Counted from the first letter of the stretch, positions 49,831-61,855 are shown. The stretch: 64,000 nucleotides of DNA from Phialocephala subalpina (GCA_900073065.1 FJOG01000025.1:372001-436000), one strand, 5' to 3'. Notes: a model not told the origin generated them from the letters alone. A program made the numbers and translations.

Positions 49831-51299
49831 ATGTTCTGCTTTAAATTTCTCGTCGCTACTGCGATCATTCAACTGGTTCAGGCCCAACAGGTCCAGCCAC
49901 TAGAGTATGTCAGTATCCAAGCTGGAGAGGGAGGTTGCACTTCATTCATCCACAGGTGCCTGCCGGTATCGGGGACAGTGCGTGTTTTAGCCTTTTTTAT
50001 TTCTCATTGCAGAGTGTTTTCGAGTCGCAAGCTTGGAATTTCTTCAACCATCTCCCCTTTAATAATATCGGTGCTTTGAACCAGTTTTAGGGAAAATAAC
50101 GCTAACACTAAGTCCTTAAATAAGTCATTATTTTCAGCTTCGGTGGGCCAGGTCCGATGAACCACAGCGTGGTTCAAAGTAGCTATGACAATCCTTGCCA
50201 TCCTCTCCCTGGTGGCTTCTACTCCGGCTTTGTACCTGTCGTGCCTAGCGCACAGGGTGGCGTACATGCTCACCTTACTTACCTCATTATCACCTGCTCA
50301 TTGCTCATTCCTCATTCTTGTTCAAACAAGGTATATTATGCTTACAACGACAACAAATCAGACACTCCTCTTCCTCCTCACAATCAACAGCACGGATCCC
50401 ATATACTATTACTGTAGCCANNNNNNNNNNNNNNNNNNNNNNNNNNNNNNNNNNNNNNNNNNNNNNNNNNNNNNNNNNNNNNNNNNNNNNNNNNNNNNNN
50501 NNNNNNNNNNNNNNNNNNNNNNNNNNNNNNNNNNNNNNNNNNNNNNNNNNNNNNNNNNNNNNNNNNNNNNNNNNNNNNNNNNNNNNNNNNNNNNNNNNNN
50601 NNNNNNNNNNNNNNNNNNNNNNNNNNNNNNNNNNNNNNNNNNNNNNNNNNNNNNNNNNNNNNNNNNNNNNNNNNNNNNNNNNNNNNNNNNNNNNNNNNNN
50701 NNNNNNNNNNNNNNNNNNNNNNNNNNNNNNNNNNNNNNNNNNNNNNNNNNNNNNNNNNNNNNNNNNNNNNNNNNNNNNNNNNNNNNNNNNNNNNNNNNNN
50801 NNNNNNNNNNNNNNNNNNNNNNNNNNNNNNNNNNNNNNNGACAAGCCAGATCGGTCATTGTCAAGCTGGTATGGTCGGCATTATCAATCCCCCATGTGAT
50901 GGAAACGGTATCAATAGTTCTGGTTCATTTGGAAACTATCAGAGTGCAGCCAAATTGGTCACTTCGGAAGGCCCACTCCCTTCAGTTATCTGGGGTGGCC
51001 AACTCGTCTCTACGTATCCCTCTGGTACGCCTACGGGGTCTCCCGGTCCTACTTTCACTGGATTCAGTGCAAGCTGCACTACCGGATCAAACTCATCGTC
51101 TAATTCGACAACGTCCACGACAACATCCGTTATAACATCCGCTACAACATCTGTTATTCAGCCAGTTTCCAGCTCAGGAGGTGGAAGTGTTTACGGTAGC
51201 GTCTCATTCAGACACCAGAAACTGCTAAGTCTTATATGGCAAGCAGGGTCTCTGCTCGGACTTATTAGCGCTGTACTCTTGGCATTCTTAGTAGCTTAG
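49831..51299 (+). CDS. GPI-type extracellular cupredoxin-like protein (interrupted by gap)
   Basis: A signal peptide starts at 49831. Clear cupredoxin blocks follow: FSFGGPGPMNHSVVQSSYDNPC (exon 50125-50261), TINSTDPIYYYCS (from 50362) and, after the N block, IGHCQAGMVGIINP. His in NHSV, Cys in YYC and His in GHCQAG are the usual copper-site residues. A Ser/Thr-rich linker and a hydrophobic end (SLLGLISAVLLAFLVA) suggest a GPI anchor on the cell wall or membrane. The 5' exons between 49900 and 50125 are unresolved. The reading frame is exactly continuous if the 419 N are removed, giving CSQTSQIGHCQAG. This argues that the gap is empty in reality or holds an intron or insertion. Confidence 0.78.
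50421..50839. other. Assembly gap of 419 N
   Basis: It lies within the copper-binding region of the cupredoxin gene. The base before and the bases after it complete one codon (CA|G, Gln). Confidence 0.99.
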
Positions 51300-51466
51300 G
51301 CGTGGCTTTTTCTCTGAGATGCTAATAGTTCTACAAATGCGGGTAAGCTTAATTGAGCAATTAATGTTCTGGTAACAACATTGTGGTATATTTCGCGTTC
51401 TCCTCCTGGATAAGATCCCGAGAGTTCATCTTAGTATTTGGATAAACAAGTGTACCCTTGAGGGTA

Positions 51467-52361
51467 TTATGCAAGCAAGTTCTGAGCGAGTTTGATTGCT
51501 TCGGTTGTTTTCTCCGAGATACCATCCGCGGTCATATCAAGGATCCATTTCGTGGTTTCGGAGAACCTTTTCTGTCTCGGCTGTTGCTTTCGAGGACGAA
51601 AAAGGGTGTTTGACATGGAAGTGGAGGGCTCTGTTGATGTGCTCGATGGTCGTGGTGTGGGAGTTACGAACATGGTATTGGGGTCCAAATTCATTACTTG
51701 TGTATTCCATCAGGCCGAAACGTCCAAGATCCGCGTCGATATTTTCGCCACCTTCTTGTATAGTTGCTGAAAGTTTGGTGAGCTTTTGACGGTCTAGAAT
51801 ATTAGTATGACGTGTTGGATTTGCGGACCGAAGTATGTAAGGGAGTAGACGGGGGAGGAAGAAGCGGACTTATGACTTTGTTGGTGAGGACTTCTTAGCT
51901 CGCGAGGTGGCATAGCAGGTCTTGAAAAGCATCCTGTCAGTGATCTCTTTCCGTTCGCTGCCTAATCCAGAGCGTTCAAAGAGGTCTTTTCGTCCCAAAG
52001 TTTCTAGAGCGGTTACCTGTTGGACGTATCGCCAGATGCTCACTGTGACATTTGTTTCGATATTACTCTTGAATTTCGTGTCTCGAGCAGAGTTTGATTT
52101 CGAGTTAACATGAAGTGGGGTACGCCGATCTCGTCCTATTCGTAGTGCACTTCTGCCACGGTAAAGCTTTCGACCTGGCAGCTCTCGAATGTTCCCCAAT
52201 ACTTGCAAACAATGGGTTCATAATCGTTCGAAATCATTGATCAGATACTTGACGCCGGCAGCAAATCCGGCGACCAAGGCAAAACTGATGAGGGCGAACA
52301 TCACATTATCCCAGAATGCATCACTCGAGCGAGGCACTTCGCTGCTGCAGGCGCTGCACAT
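51467..52361 (-). pseudogene. Fragmentary small membrane-protein gene with in-frame stop
   Basis: From the ATG at 52361 a frame of 47 codons encodes a Cys-containing start and one membrane helix (MFALISFALVAGFAAGVKYL). It ends at TGA (52218-52220), then continues in the same frame for about 115 more codons of basic, protein-like sequence to 51870. An intron-like acceptor (CATACTAAT, TTCTAG) near 51795 leads to further protein-like frames that end at 51467, but they do not join cleanly. The stop is reachable by one C:G to T:A change. I cannot name the family. It may be a real 47-residue protein plus unrelated frames, or a decayed larger gene. Confidence 0.45.
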
Positions 52362-52403
52362 AATTATGGGTGGGACTGAAGAAGAATGATGCGTGGAAAT
52401 CAA

Positions 52404-55400
52404 AAGTTACTGCAAATTAAGGAATACAAATGTGAAAATGTTGCACTGTGTTTCTGTGGCTGCATGCAGAGGTCTTTGTTCTTGCCGTTTGCATCGACTT
52501 TGAAACGGTCGAAATTTTTGAGCTCGTGGTACATTGACGTGACCAACACAAATTTTTTAGCACAAAGAAGGCTCAGCGACCAAATTTTGAAACACGAAGA
52601 TGACAACTTGCTAAGAAAAAACTTTCGTTCCAATGATATCGAGGATTCTGGGCCAAAACTGGAAGACTACGTCCATCTTGCCTCATGGCTGTTGTCGTCT
52701 CGGGCCAGATGAACGGTGAAATCCAGTGCAGCGATGGTGCAAAGATGCATCTGATCAAGTGTGCGATGAGCTCACGATCGGAAAGAGATGACAGAAGGTG
52801 GGTTGAAGTGAGTGCGCGCGAAGGGACGTACGGGCTCGCGAAAGTATGTGAAAATTTGACTTTCTCAGCCATACACGTGATCAGCCACATACGCAGCCAC
52901 AACCTCGAGTCTCTTCACTCATCGAACCCTCTCGATGCAAACAATACATGCAAGCCAACCAGAATGTATCACGCCCTATAGAGGGGCCGATGATACATAG
53001 TCTCCGATTCTCGTTGAAATGAACAAAATATTGAACAGCCTTCCTTGTACACAGGACCGTTTTTCGCGTTCTTCGTATCGTCGACATCTCTCGACACGTG
53101 TCCCTCTCGAGGACAACGCCCAGCTACACTTGGAAACGGCATTCGCGACGAACATGAGCAAGGTTTGATGCTAATAACGAGAGGGATCGGAAGAGAGAAG
53201 ATGCGGAGGAGCCGACGACTGTTCCCCGCAGGATAAGGAAGGAAGTGGCAGCCTCCTTCGATGTCTTCAACGACTTGAGGAAGAATCAAAAGCTATCTGC
53301 CTAGCATTTTGCCGATATACCTATTCTGTGCACGATCTACGATGGCAGAAGCATACTGCAAAGAAAACATTGAAGAAAACAAGGCATCGCTCAGCTGTGT
53401 GAGTGCTGTACCTTTGACTGTTGCAAAGTTGGCCGTCTTTTCGAAGCGAGTCCTCCCGCCTGTTAGGGCGAGACCTTCTCGATTGAGTGATGGTGGCGTT
53501 TGATTTGCTGTCAATGCTCATTGCTTTCTTGCACTGCTGTCAGCTGCCAGTATGGTACAAGATCGACGCGGGACGGACTGGTCCGCATCCCTTCAGCCTC
53601 ACCCGTGGGCCATGTAGAACAGCAGTGGTAGGCGGACAGTCAGCCATTCTGGTCATACATATGCGACCGCGTGGGAAGATAGGATTTCAGGACAGCTAGT
53701 CCTCCGAGCCCAAACGAATACTCGACGAGCAGCCCTCGGAGATCAACTCCTCGCATCCAATTACGTCCCGTTTACAGAGAATGTTTCAGCATCAGCTCAT
53801 TCATGTTCGCGTATCGATCTTCCAGACTTATAAACACAAGACCAGGGTTCAATGCAGTCGACCTCCTGACACCCAGTACGCCATTCCCAAAGCCCACATG
53901 GGTCGATGCACACGATTCACAATGAGTCCCGACTCGCAAGATGCGTTGTTCAAGCCACTGGCATCTTGTATCAGCGTAGGGTTACCGAGAATTATGCTTT
54001 GTTACTATTGCAAGGCTGTCAAATCCTCAGACCCCTCCATTCAAAAGCCTTGCTAAGCCATACGTAGCGTGCAGCCTTTAACTAGTTTGGGTCTTGTTTA
54101 ACTACATTGGAGAGGACATATCTTGAGATTCTTACCCGAACTGTTCAGTGAGAACCTGTTCTTTCTGGCAGTCAATTGATATCTCGAATTCAATGAAGGG
54201 TATTTGAAGCCATTGTTTCTCGTGTTGAATAAGAAGCGCTTCTCTCGAGACCTATCTGCAAGAGTGACCAGAACCTACCTTCCGCCAGCCGAGAGTTCTT
54301 AGTATCGTATGTCTCTTTTGGTACTTTCCAAGACATCGAGGCCGGGAACCCAATTGCATTCCGCTTGCTTGCTTCTTGTCCTTCAGTTCTATAGATAAGT
54401 CATGTTTAGCTTTACAGATTATGCACCTTTTTCCACGGCGATGGTGGTGGTTGCCCCGCTAGTATACTTGGTGAACATTCCCATGAAAGGTCCGAGGCAC
54501 CCTCCCGAGCTTGTTTATAATGCCCAAGTGGGTTTAAGGGCAAGTATGTCACATATGAAAGCTTTCGCCGTCGCTTTGAATGCATTTCAAGACTTGAAAA
54601 GCTTCTAGATCGGAAACATTGTCTGAACGCTGCATTCGTGGAGAATCACCACTTCCCTCTGTAGGCCGCTCTAGTATGTGAAATCTGGAGTAGTTGTAGG
54701 CGATGAACCAAGACTTGGTCAGTAGCGTCATGCAGTGGCTCACGCAATACACGTGGCAGTTCGCTCTAGTACATGGCTACACAAACTATGGACCGGATGT
54801 GAGATTCTCATGCAAATGCCATGTCTCAGATTGCGCCTCGCATATCCTCAGCAGGAGTGTGAGGGGTCTCGTCCCGCTATGCAGGCACCCCACATGACTT
54901 GGGCTCAGTTCAACGTATGAGGCCATTGAAATAACCTTATTGGACAGCAGCGACCAAGCATTTGGATGAACTGCTACTCTACCAATCCGCCGGTTCGATG
55001 TACTCCATCCTGGTCCCGATCCATCTACCCGATAGTAGACTGAATCGATGCTCGAGGTGCAGCCCTCGAATAAACTTCACCGGTATGTTTCTCCGATGCA
55101 GCGAGTATGTCGCCAATGTCGCGAGCTTTGACAAGGCCACCCGATTCGAGCCGCTACTCTAGAAAGTTAGTCGAGGTCTGTGGCTAGGCAATAAAGCAAG
55201 TACATCATGGGTCAGGGACGGAATTGTGCGAAGAGCTGCGCGGCACGTGTGGTTTAACGGATAGGTTGTTTCGGAATAACCTGCAGAGGCAGTTGTACCC
55301 TTGCAACGACAGATACGACAACTCTGCGGCTGCGTAAGATATTGATGAATCAAAAAAGTCCTCTCCGCGAATACGTCAGAAGTTGTTACCCTATTTAAGA

Positions 55401-55572
55401 CAGTCTGCCCTATTCCATCCCATCTTTACATCATTCATCATACCACAATTATTGCCGTATCCTACTTCCTATATCTCCTCACTATCTTACTGTCCCTCAC
55501 CATATCCACACATTGTCATACATCTGAACTGCAATCCTCATATCTAAATTGTCTTGACGTTGCGCTCAGAAT
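52404..55572. other. 3.2 kb intergenic region, no gene accepted
   Basis: Short frames on both strands (52573-52902 minus, 52969-53289 minus, 53781-54056 plus, 54402-54608 plus) lack motifs and splice-consistent extension. The final part is the P450 promoter: TATTTAA at 55392-55398, then a C/T-rich leader up to the ATG at 55573. Confidence 0.5.
55392..55398 (+). promoter_or_regulatory. TATA-like element of the P450 gene
   Basis: CTATTTAAGAC lies about 175 bases upstream of the P450 start codon and just ahead of a C/T-rich tract. This is a plausible TATA box and start region; not proven. Confidence 0.4.
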
Positions 55573-57468
55573 ATGCTGAACCTTGGTCTCTCACCTTTGG
55601 TAGCTCTCTTCGATACCATCGAGCCTCACCTCCCCTCTGCTCGAGTCGTCATCATCCTCGTCTTCATCTCTGTTGTCCTCCTTTCTGCTATCACACAGGC
55701 ATTTGCTCGACGTCGCGAAGCGCGTCGGTTTTCCAAGCTCTTTGGTTGCCAGCCACCACCTCGCGATAACCCTTATGACCCTCTAGGGCTTCGAAAGATC
55801 ATTAGATCAACCAAGACCTTCCTTAACAAACAATCTCTTCTCACTGCCGTCAAGCTCTTCTCGGAACATGGAAACACCTACACCTCGCGTGTGCTGACAT
55901 CAAACGTCGTCTTCACTTGCGATCCTCGAAACATCAAACAGATTCTCGCCACTCGATTTGCGGACTTTGAAAGCAGCCCGCTTCGTGGACATCTCTTCAA
56001 GCCTCTGCTGTCCCACAGCATTTTCCAACTTGACGGCCCCCACTGGAAGATCACGAGAGAACGATATCGACATGAAGCGCGATTCTCCAACCTACGCTCG
56101 ATCCTTGATCTTGGCAGACAGGAGAAGAGCTTTCAGACCCTTCTCAAATGTATTCCAGACCATCAACCATTCGACCTCTACATTCTATTTCGTCATCTGA
56201 TGATGGACTTGACAACTGGATTCTGCTTAGGTGACTCAGCCAATTCTCTTACATACCAGACACCAGAGAAGCGGGAGTTTGCTGAGGCGATCACCGACAT
56301 TCAGCAAAGAATTGCGGCAGGTGGATTTGTAGGGCCTCTCTCGCAGTTTATGAGCAAGAAGCAGATGCGCATCGATACTCAGATCATTCATCGCTTTGTG
56401 GAGAAGTACATCGACGAATCTCTAGCGAAGCCGATTCCATATGACAAAGTTGACAAGCAATCTGAGTCAGAGGGCTACAACATGCTTGATGCTCTTGCCG
56501 AGTTTTCACGGGACAAGTTAGAGCTGAGGGACTATACTACTACAATTCTCATTGCAGGTACCGAGTCGACTTCGAGTCTCTTGTCCTCGGTCATGTACTT
56601 GCTTGCACGAAATGAAGAGGTCTTCCTCAAGCTCCGACAAAGCGTTTTGGAGATTGTTGGCCGGGAACCTCCTACATTCACGCAGATCAAGGGGCTCGCT
56701 TATTTGCGGTGTGTAATCAACGAAGGTTCGTGACTGTCCCTCTTTCCCCCCATTTCTCTACTGTAATATTTCACACACTCAACCTAAATGCCCCTCCTTC
56801 TGACTCGCTCTCAAACCAGCGCTTCGATTCTATCCTCCAGTCCCAATCAACGCTCGCATTGCCAACACAGCCACAACCCTCCCCGTTGGAGGTGGTCCAG
56901 ACGGCAAATCACCAGTCTACATCCACAAAGGACAGAAAGTCGTCTTTTCATCTTTCGCTATCCATCGTTCAACCCAGATCTACGGCGAGGATGCGTTGGT
57001 CTTCCGACCTGAGAGATGGGAGAATGGGGAGGCGTTGAAGGAGGGAGGTGGGGCTTTCTTTCCGTTTTTGTTGGGTCCGAGGGCTTGTCCTGGTCGTGAG
57101 TCCACTCTTCCTATACCCTTCTCTGACTTGTGAACAGCGATGATAACAGGGGTGTTATTGGTATCATGGCTGACCAGGAACAATAGAGCAATATGCACTC
57201 ATAGAGTCGAGCTATGTAATTGTTCGGCTATTGCAGACCTTCAGGGAGATCAAGCCTCGTGACTTGAGGCCGTGGAAGGAGCATAGTATGTATAAATCCC
57301 GCCCTGAATCTACCCATCCGCAGAGAGCCGAGCTCTCAGAGAGCTCGGCTCCTCGACTCCTAAGCATCATTTGAAACACCATGCTAAGTTCTTGTAGTGG
57401 GTCTGAATCTAAGGAATGATAATGGATGCTGGTTGGAAGTTGTTAGGGACGACGAGGCTCTCGCTTGA
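55573..57468 (+). CDS. Cytochrome P450, CYP52-like
   Basis: Four exons (55573-56725, 56820-57095, 57187-57285, 57398-57468), 532 residues, all in phase. An N-terminal membrane anchor (about 25-45) places it in the ER. The I-helix is ILIAGTESTSS (Ala328, Gly329, Thr330, Glu331), the ExxR pair is Glu384/Arg387, and the haem loop is FPFLLGPRACPGQQ with Cys474. The stretch TLPVGGGPDGKSPVYIHKG and the FxPERW segment are typical of CYP52 and related fungal families, which hydroxylate n-alkanes and fatty acids at the omega end. That makes a fatty-acid or alkane substrate likely but not certain. Intron 3 carries a perfect 12-bp inverted repeat. Confidence 0.92.
57326..57350 (+). repeat. Perfect 12-bp inverted repeat in P450 intron 3
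   Basis: AGCCGAGCTCTC and its exact complement are separated by one base, giving a strong hairpin in the last intron of the P450 transcript. Confidence 0.9.
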
Positions 57469-57603
57469 CGAGGACTGTCACTTGGAAGCCGCAGAACTGC
57501 CATTCTTGCTAATATGGTACATTACTACAGAAACCAATCTCCTCATAATATAAACCATGCTGGGCCAAATGCTTATTACATACATGACTTTCAATTCAGA
57601 AGT

Positions 57604-58428
57604 TCAGATATCATATTCCTTCTTGCCTATCCGAAGCTTGATCTTGACACCCTTTTTTACGTAAGGCGATATTGATAGGCGGAGCAGACAGTTCTTCCAG
57701 GACCTAAGAACCTCTCGCATTACACGTACGTCCGTGTCACTCCTGTATTCAATGACCAGTTCCTCCACTTCGATGTAAAACTCTAGCATTGTCATCAGAG
57801 TATCAATGGTTCCTCTTTTCCTCGACAGCACCCAAACGTATGGATTACTAACTGCTTAACAAGGCGCAGGCGTTGGCCCGGTTTCGAGATCCAGTCATAC
57901 ATAGGCTCAATTTCTTCACAGTCCATGTGCAGCTTATCGTTAGTTGGTGACCAATGCCGGCTTGGAGTTTGATCAGAATTTTCGAAGTCGATGCCCCATA
58001 ACTTGAGAGTTTCGTAGCGCGATTCTCGACATATCCAAAGGGTAACGGGGCTCATGTCCTCTAAGATAGGATACGGAATATGTTGCATGGAGTATGGTCT
58101 CCACTGCCGGAAAAGCCACATTAGAGGCAATCGTGTTCTGGGCAGAATCAACTGCCATATCTTTGTTCGTAGCTCAGCGGGGAGCTCAGAGAATCCGGGA
58201 AAGAGTTGTGGGACTTTCGACAAATTTGAGAAGGGATAGCTTTCTGAGAGTTGTTAGTATGTTTCAACGAAAAAAGGAAAACGAGAGGACTATCTTACGT
58301 TCTTGCCTATTCCTCTTATGCTTTTCACTAAAGCTTTTGTCCTCCTGCCAGCGCTTGAGTTGCTGAAAAACACGTTCGAGCGCGGTGTCTGGTTGTGGTT
58401 GCGTATTGGTCCTTGAGCAAATCGACAT
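57604..58428 (-). pseudogene. 2EXR-domain protein, frameshifted
   Basis: Exon 1 (58428-58299) and exon 2 (from 58244) encode a start with MSICSRTN, then the 2EXR block PQLFPGFSELPAELRTKIWQ and LWICRESRYETLKLW. The frame runs out at a stop at 57795. Another frame, open from about 57860 to 57604, gives a protein-like C-terminus (EVEELVIEYRSD to GKKEYDI). The two parts overlap around 57795-57860 and no intron reconciles them, so one indel separates them. Either the last ~75 residues are lost in a truncated protein, or there is a sequence error. 2EXR proteins are numerous, fast-changing fungal genes of unknown role. Confidence 0.7.
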
Positions 58429-58734
58429 CGCGAATATTTGCAGGTTCAAGTACTGAAGTGATAAGTTGTACTTGAATAGTGTTGTGTGTAACTGAAAATG
58501 TTCGGAATTGGGCGGTCAATGGTTCTTTTATGTATGCGCATGAGCATCTGGACTGACTTCGCATCTGGACTAAAGGTATTCGCTACCATATCTCCACATT
58601 ATGTTCATGCTAGGAACTTTAGCGGATGCACTATGGTGCGGGCGGAAGCTAGGCGATGTGACTCATGTGAGGTGAGTTTGGCATAGCGGTCTAACAATGA
58701 ATACCTAACGCACTTGGCTTTTTACTGTTCTCAC
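58429..58734. other. Short spacer
   Basis: Between the 2EXR gene start and the end of the next minus-strand gene. Nothing recognisable. Confidence 0.5.
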
Positions 58735-59475
58735 TCAACCCCGTCTCAGTTCCTCCCACCCAACTCTTGACATCTGCAATCTCTCCTCGATCGCCCTTAG
58801 CCTGTTTCCATAATCCCTCACCATGCCCATCATATCACTAGTCTGAAAATGCATCTCCGTAACCTCCACCGCTATCCTCCTCGTCTGAATCTTCTGCAAC
58901 TTCTCCGCAATACTCTGCACACCTCCCTTGCTCCTCAACCACAACACCCTGTGAAAAAAATCGCACCTATAATACTGCTGCGTTGCATCAAAGCTCCACT
59001 CTAATTCCTTCTCTCTCCCCGTATGATCCGTTTCTAAGAAAGGTCGTTCGTAAGCTTTGAATTCTCGAATCAGGTCTTTGACGGCATCATTGATCACTTT
59101 CGTGGGTCCGCCTTCGTTGTAGATTGTTGCTCGATTTTTGGAGGATGAGAGGCCTTCGGAACCGAGTCCTTGGCGCCGTTTGCGTTTGAGGTATTCGCGT
59201 TCTTCGTAGAGGGCTTGTCGCAGGTTGGCGAGGGCGTCTTGGAGTTGATTGGGGGCTTGGCCGAGTGTAAGGAATGATTCCCAGAATGCGTGGAGCCCTA
59301 TGTAACGGGATAATTAGCAAATGCTTGATCTGGATTGCTCCCGGAGATTTGAGACATTGTCTCAAGAAAGGGACAGGACATAGGATTCCAAATACCTACA
59401 GATGGCGAGCGTGAAGCTGAAAGATATGAAGCCAATTACAATTGAAGCAACACTAATGGGAGCAAGAGCGGGCAT
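58735..59475 (-). CDS. Small membrane/coiled-coil protein of unknown function
   Basis: Two exons (59475-59400, 59297-58735), 212 residues, in phase with a GTAGGT donor. An N-terminal hydrophobic helix (SVASIVIGFISFSFTLAIWLHAF, about 8-30) is followed by a charged helical region (NLRQALYEEREYLKRKRRQG, later KLQKIQTRRIAVEV and RLRAIEERLQMS). An internal conserved-looking stretch is WSFDATQQYYRCDFFHRVLW. The layout suggests a membrane-anchored coiled-coil protein. I do not recognise a named family. Confidence 0.82.
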
Positions 59476-60015
59476 ATCTGAGAGGGTTGAAGGAGGGCCA
59501 TGTGAGATGGTGGGGTATAGAGGGGTGGTTTTGGAGGATGCGGAAGCACGGATGGGGAGAAAGTAAACAAAAGAACGAGAGAGGCGGGGTGAAATTGATT
59601 TAGTGGTTCTTGCGAAATAATTTTAGCTGCCAGCTTACTGTACTTCGTACATTGTGCCTTGCCTTGCGGATCATTAGCTTCATGCCGCCCCTTCGTGCTT
59701 CTGAATGCTTGGCGAGATTGAAGCCAATGCAGCTTTCCGGGTCCGCCGATTCTGCCGGAGACTCGGTGATTCGGCTCCTCTAGGCGAGCTGCAGCGCATG
59801 TGCATCGCGGAGAATAGGGTAGATCCGATGAAGAAATGCAGGCGCTTGCCTGTGAGCGAGGAGCTGTGACCAATATCCAAAGTCGATTTCAAAATGTCAC
59901 TGAGAGAGTAGGGACATGCAAAAACTTTTACATTTTGTGTCTCTACTCCGAGTTGGTGGTACATGCTAGCAGGTTTCTGCAGTCAGATATGGTATCTCCA
60001 GAAAACTCCTAAAAA
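59476..60015. other. Promoter region of the membrane/coiled-coil gene and 3' end of the SPRY gene
   Basis: About 540 bases without credible coding. Confidence 0.5.
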
Positions 60016-61855
60016 TCAGTCGTCCTCCTGAACCAATTCCTTGATCTCTGATCCGAGAACGCCGCCTGCCATATCGCTTGGTACCGAAATTCCAGCAGAT
60101 TTTGTGACCCCCGTTCCGCTAACGCCACCATCCTGCATCCAGAAATCAACCTCATCGACAATATCGTACACAATGTCCTCCACGATTTGCTCATCGTATC
60201 GCTCACCGACTGCTCGAAGCTTTTGTTGATCAGGAGTCGTGGTAGTAGGTTGGTCGCTGCCAATCATGTCTACCTCGTCGTCTTGATCCTCAAATCCTGG
60301 TGGTGGATACCAGAAATCGGGGCCGAAGTTTACCTCTGAAGCACCACCTCGGAAGACCGAGACTGCTGGATAGTAGCCTAGCATGCCATCATCCAATCCC
60401 TCTCTGGCTCCAACTTGTGGCAATGGCTTCGACGCTGGTGGAAGGAAGGCGAGGAGGTTGGTGAAGGGTGTTCCGATGAGCTGTCCATTCTTGTAAATCT
60501 TGATACTTGAATGGGGTAGTGTGCGAAGAGCAGGGACCGCATGAGTGGGATATGGTTCTTGTGAAGCGCCGCCCACTCCACCCGAGGAAGAGATGACTGG
60601 TGAGGGGTTCATCAATTCTTCCAGCTCCTTCGTGGAGTGGTACTCAATTTGCTCGAAGTAGAGATGCGCCTTGAAACGAATCGGTACTCGATCGCGAATG
60701 ATGTCTGCCCGCTCGATGCCAGTGTTTCCCTCGTCTGCCAGATCAACCGCCGGATTGTAGTGACCCTCAACAACCTTTCGGTGAAGAGACTCGGAAGGAA
60801 GGTTGATCTCAAGTCCAATCACATCACCCTCTCGAATATCCTCGCCTGGTGGAAAGAAGTCCTTTGGACGAGACATATGCACCTTCTGACCCTTCACATC
60901 TCGCAAACCGTAGCTATAGGCATCGAATCCAACAGGCGCATCCAGCGTAGCTTCACGTCTTGCCCAACCCATGCGAACATGACCATTGTCCGACTCTGGG
61001 GCGTGCGCATCACTGCGCTTTCGCTTCGGAATACCGCTGGTGATCTTACATTCCCAGTAGTATCTGCCTTCGCGCACGCATACATTGCCCTTGGCCATTC
61101 GGAAGCCCTTGTCTGTAGTGATGTGACGACCACCCTCATCGAGGAACATATGTGTAGAGGTATCTTCGAAGTTCAGGCGGGGATAGAATGGTTCGGTTTC
61201 GGATTGGCGATAGTAGAGAGAGGATGGGAAAGCGGGGTCTGCAATGCAGTGGGTATAGTGGAAGTTCTTCTTATTGTAGACACTAGAAATGTTAACACAG
61301 AACTGAAGGTGTGACGGCGACTTACTGGTCAGTAGTCTCGTTAAATTGGATTTTTGTGCCATCTGGAGCCGTCTTGATATGCGCAGGAATGAAGACTGGA
61401 CCTCGAGGTGCTTCGAAATCTGTAGATTTCGGAGGAGGGAGCTTATAGCGAATTGGCTCCAGGCGCTCCTCATCCTCCTTCTTGCTCTTCGAAGTGCTTG
61501 CCTTGGGATCTGGAGTCGCTCTCGCACTAGTATCCGGCGCAAGGGAACCTGCCTTGGATTCGCGTTTCTTCAGGGACTCTTTCTTCGCTCTCGATGCGCG
61601 CTCGCGAGCGAGGGGCGCATCATCTTTGGACTTGAAATCGGGGTTCAATGGAGAAGAGACTGCTGGCTGGTGGTCGTCCTCGAGCGCACGCTTCTGCGGG
61701 ACGGAGACTGGAAGAGTACCTGTGGGTGTGGCCTCTCTTTGAGGAGAATCCTCGCCTGCGGACATATCTTGATTCCTCGCACTGCGCCGAGGGGGTTCGA
61801 CGAAGGTCTCCTCGTCGAGCGATGGCCGCCCAATCGTGAGCTTGATGCGCGCCAT
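60016..61855 (-). CDS. BRE2: Bre2/Ash2-like SPRY-domain subunit of the COMPASS histone methyltransferase complex
   Basis: Two exons (61855-61326, 61282-60016), 598 residues. The ATG gives MARIKLTIGRPSLDEE. The first ~150 residues are basic and low complexity. A SPRY domain with the Ash2-type layout follows: YYWECKITSG, the GWARREATLDAPVGFDAYSYGLRD block, PGEDIREGDVIGLEINLP, then KIYKNGQLIGTPF and a late GYYPAVSVFRGGASEVNFGPDFWY. A long insert separates the two halves, as in fungal Bre2. In the nucleus this subunit pairs with the Set1 complex that methylates histone H3 Lys4. An intronless start is excluded by the clear GTAAGT donor and TTCTAG acceptor. Confidence 0.9.

Noticed and set aside
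50185..51135. Long plus-strand frame across the second N block
   Set aside because: Artefact of the N run; the real cupredoxin exons use another combination of frames.
52573..52902. Minus-strand frame with ATG giving about 100 residues
   Set aside because: The plus strand is open over the same stretch; no motif or splice partner to decide.
60637..61314. 225-codon plus-strand frame
   Set aside because: Antisense to the well-supported SPRY-domain gene.
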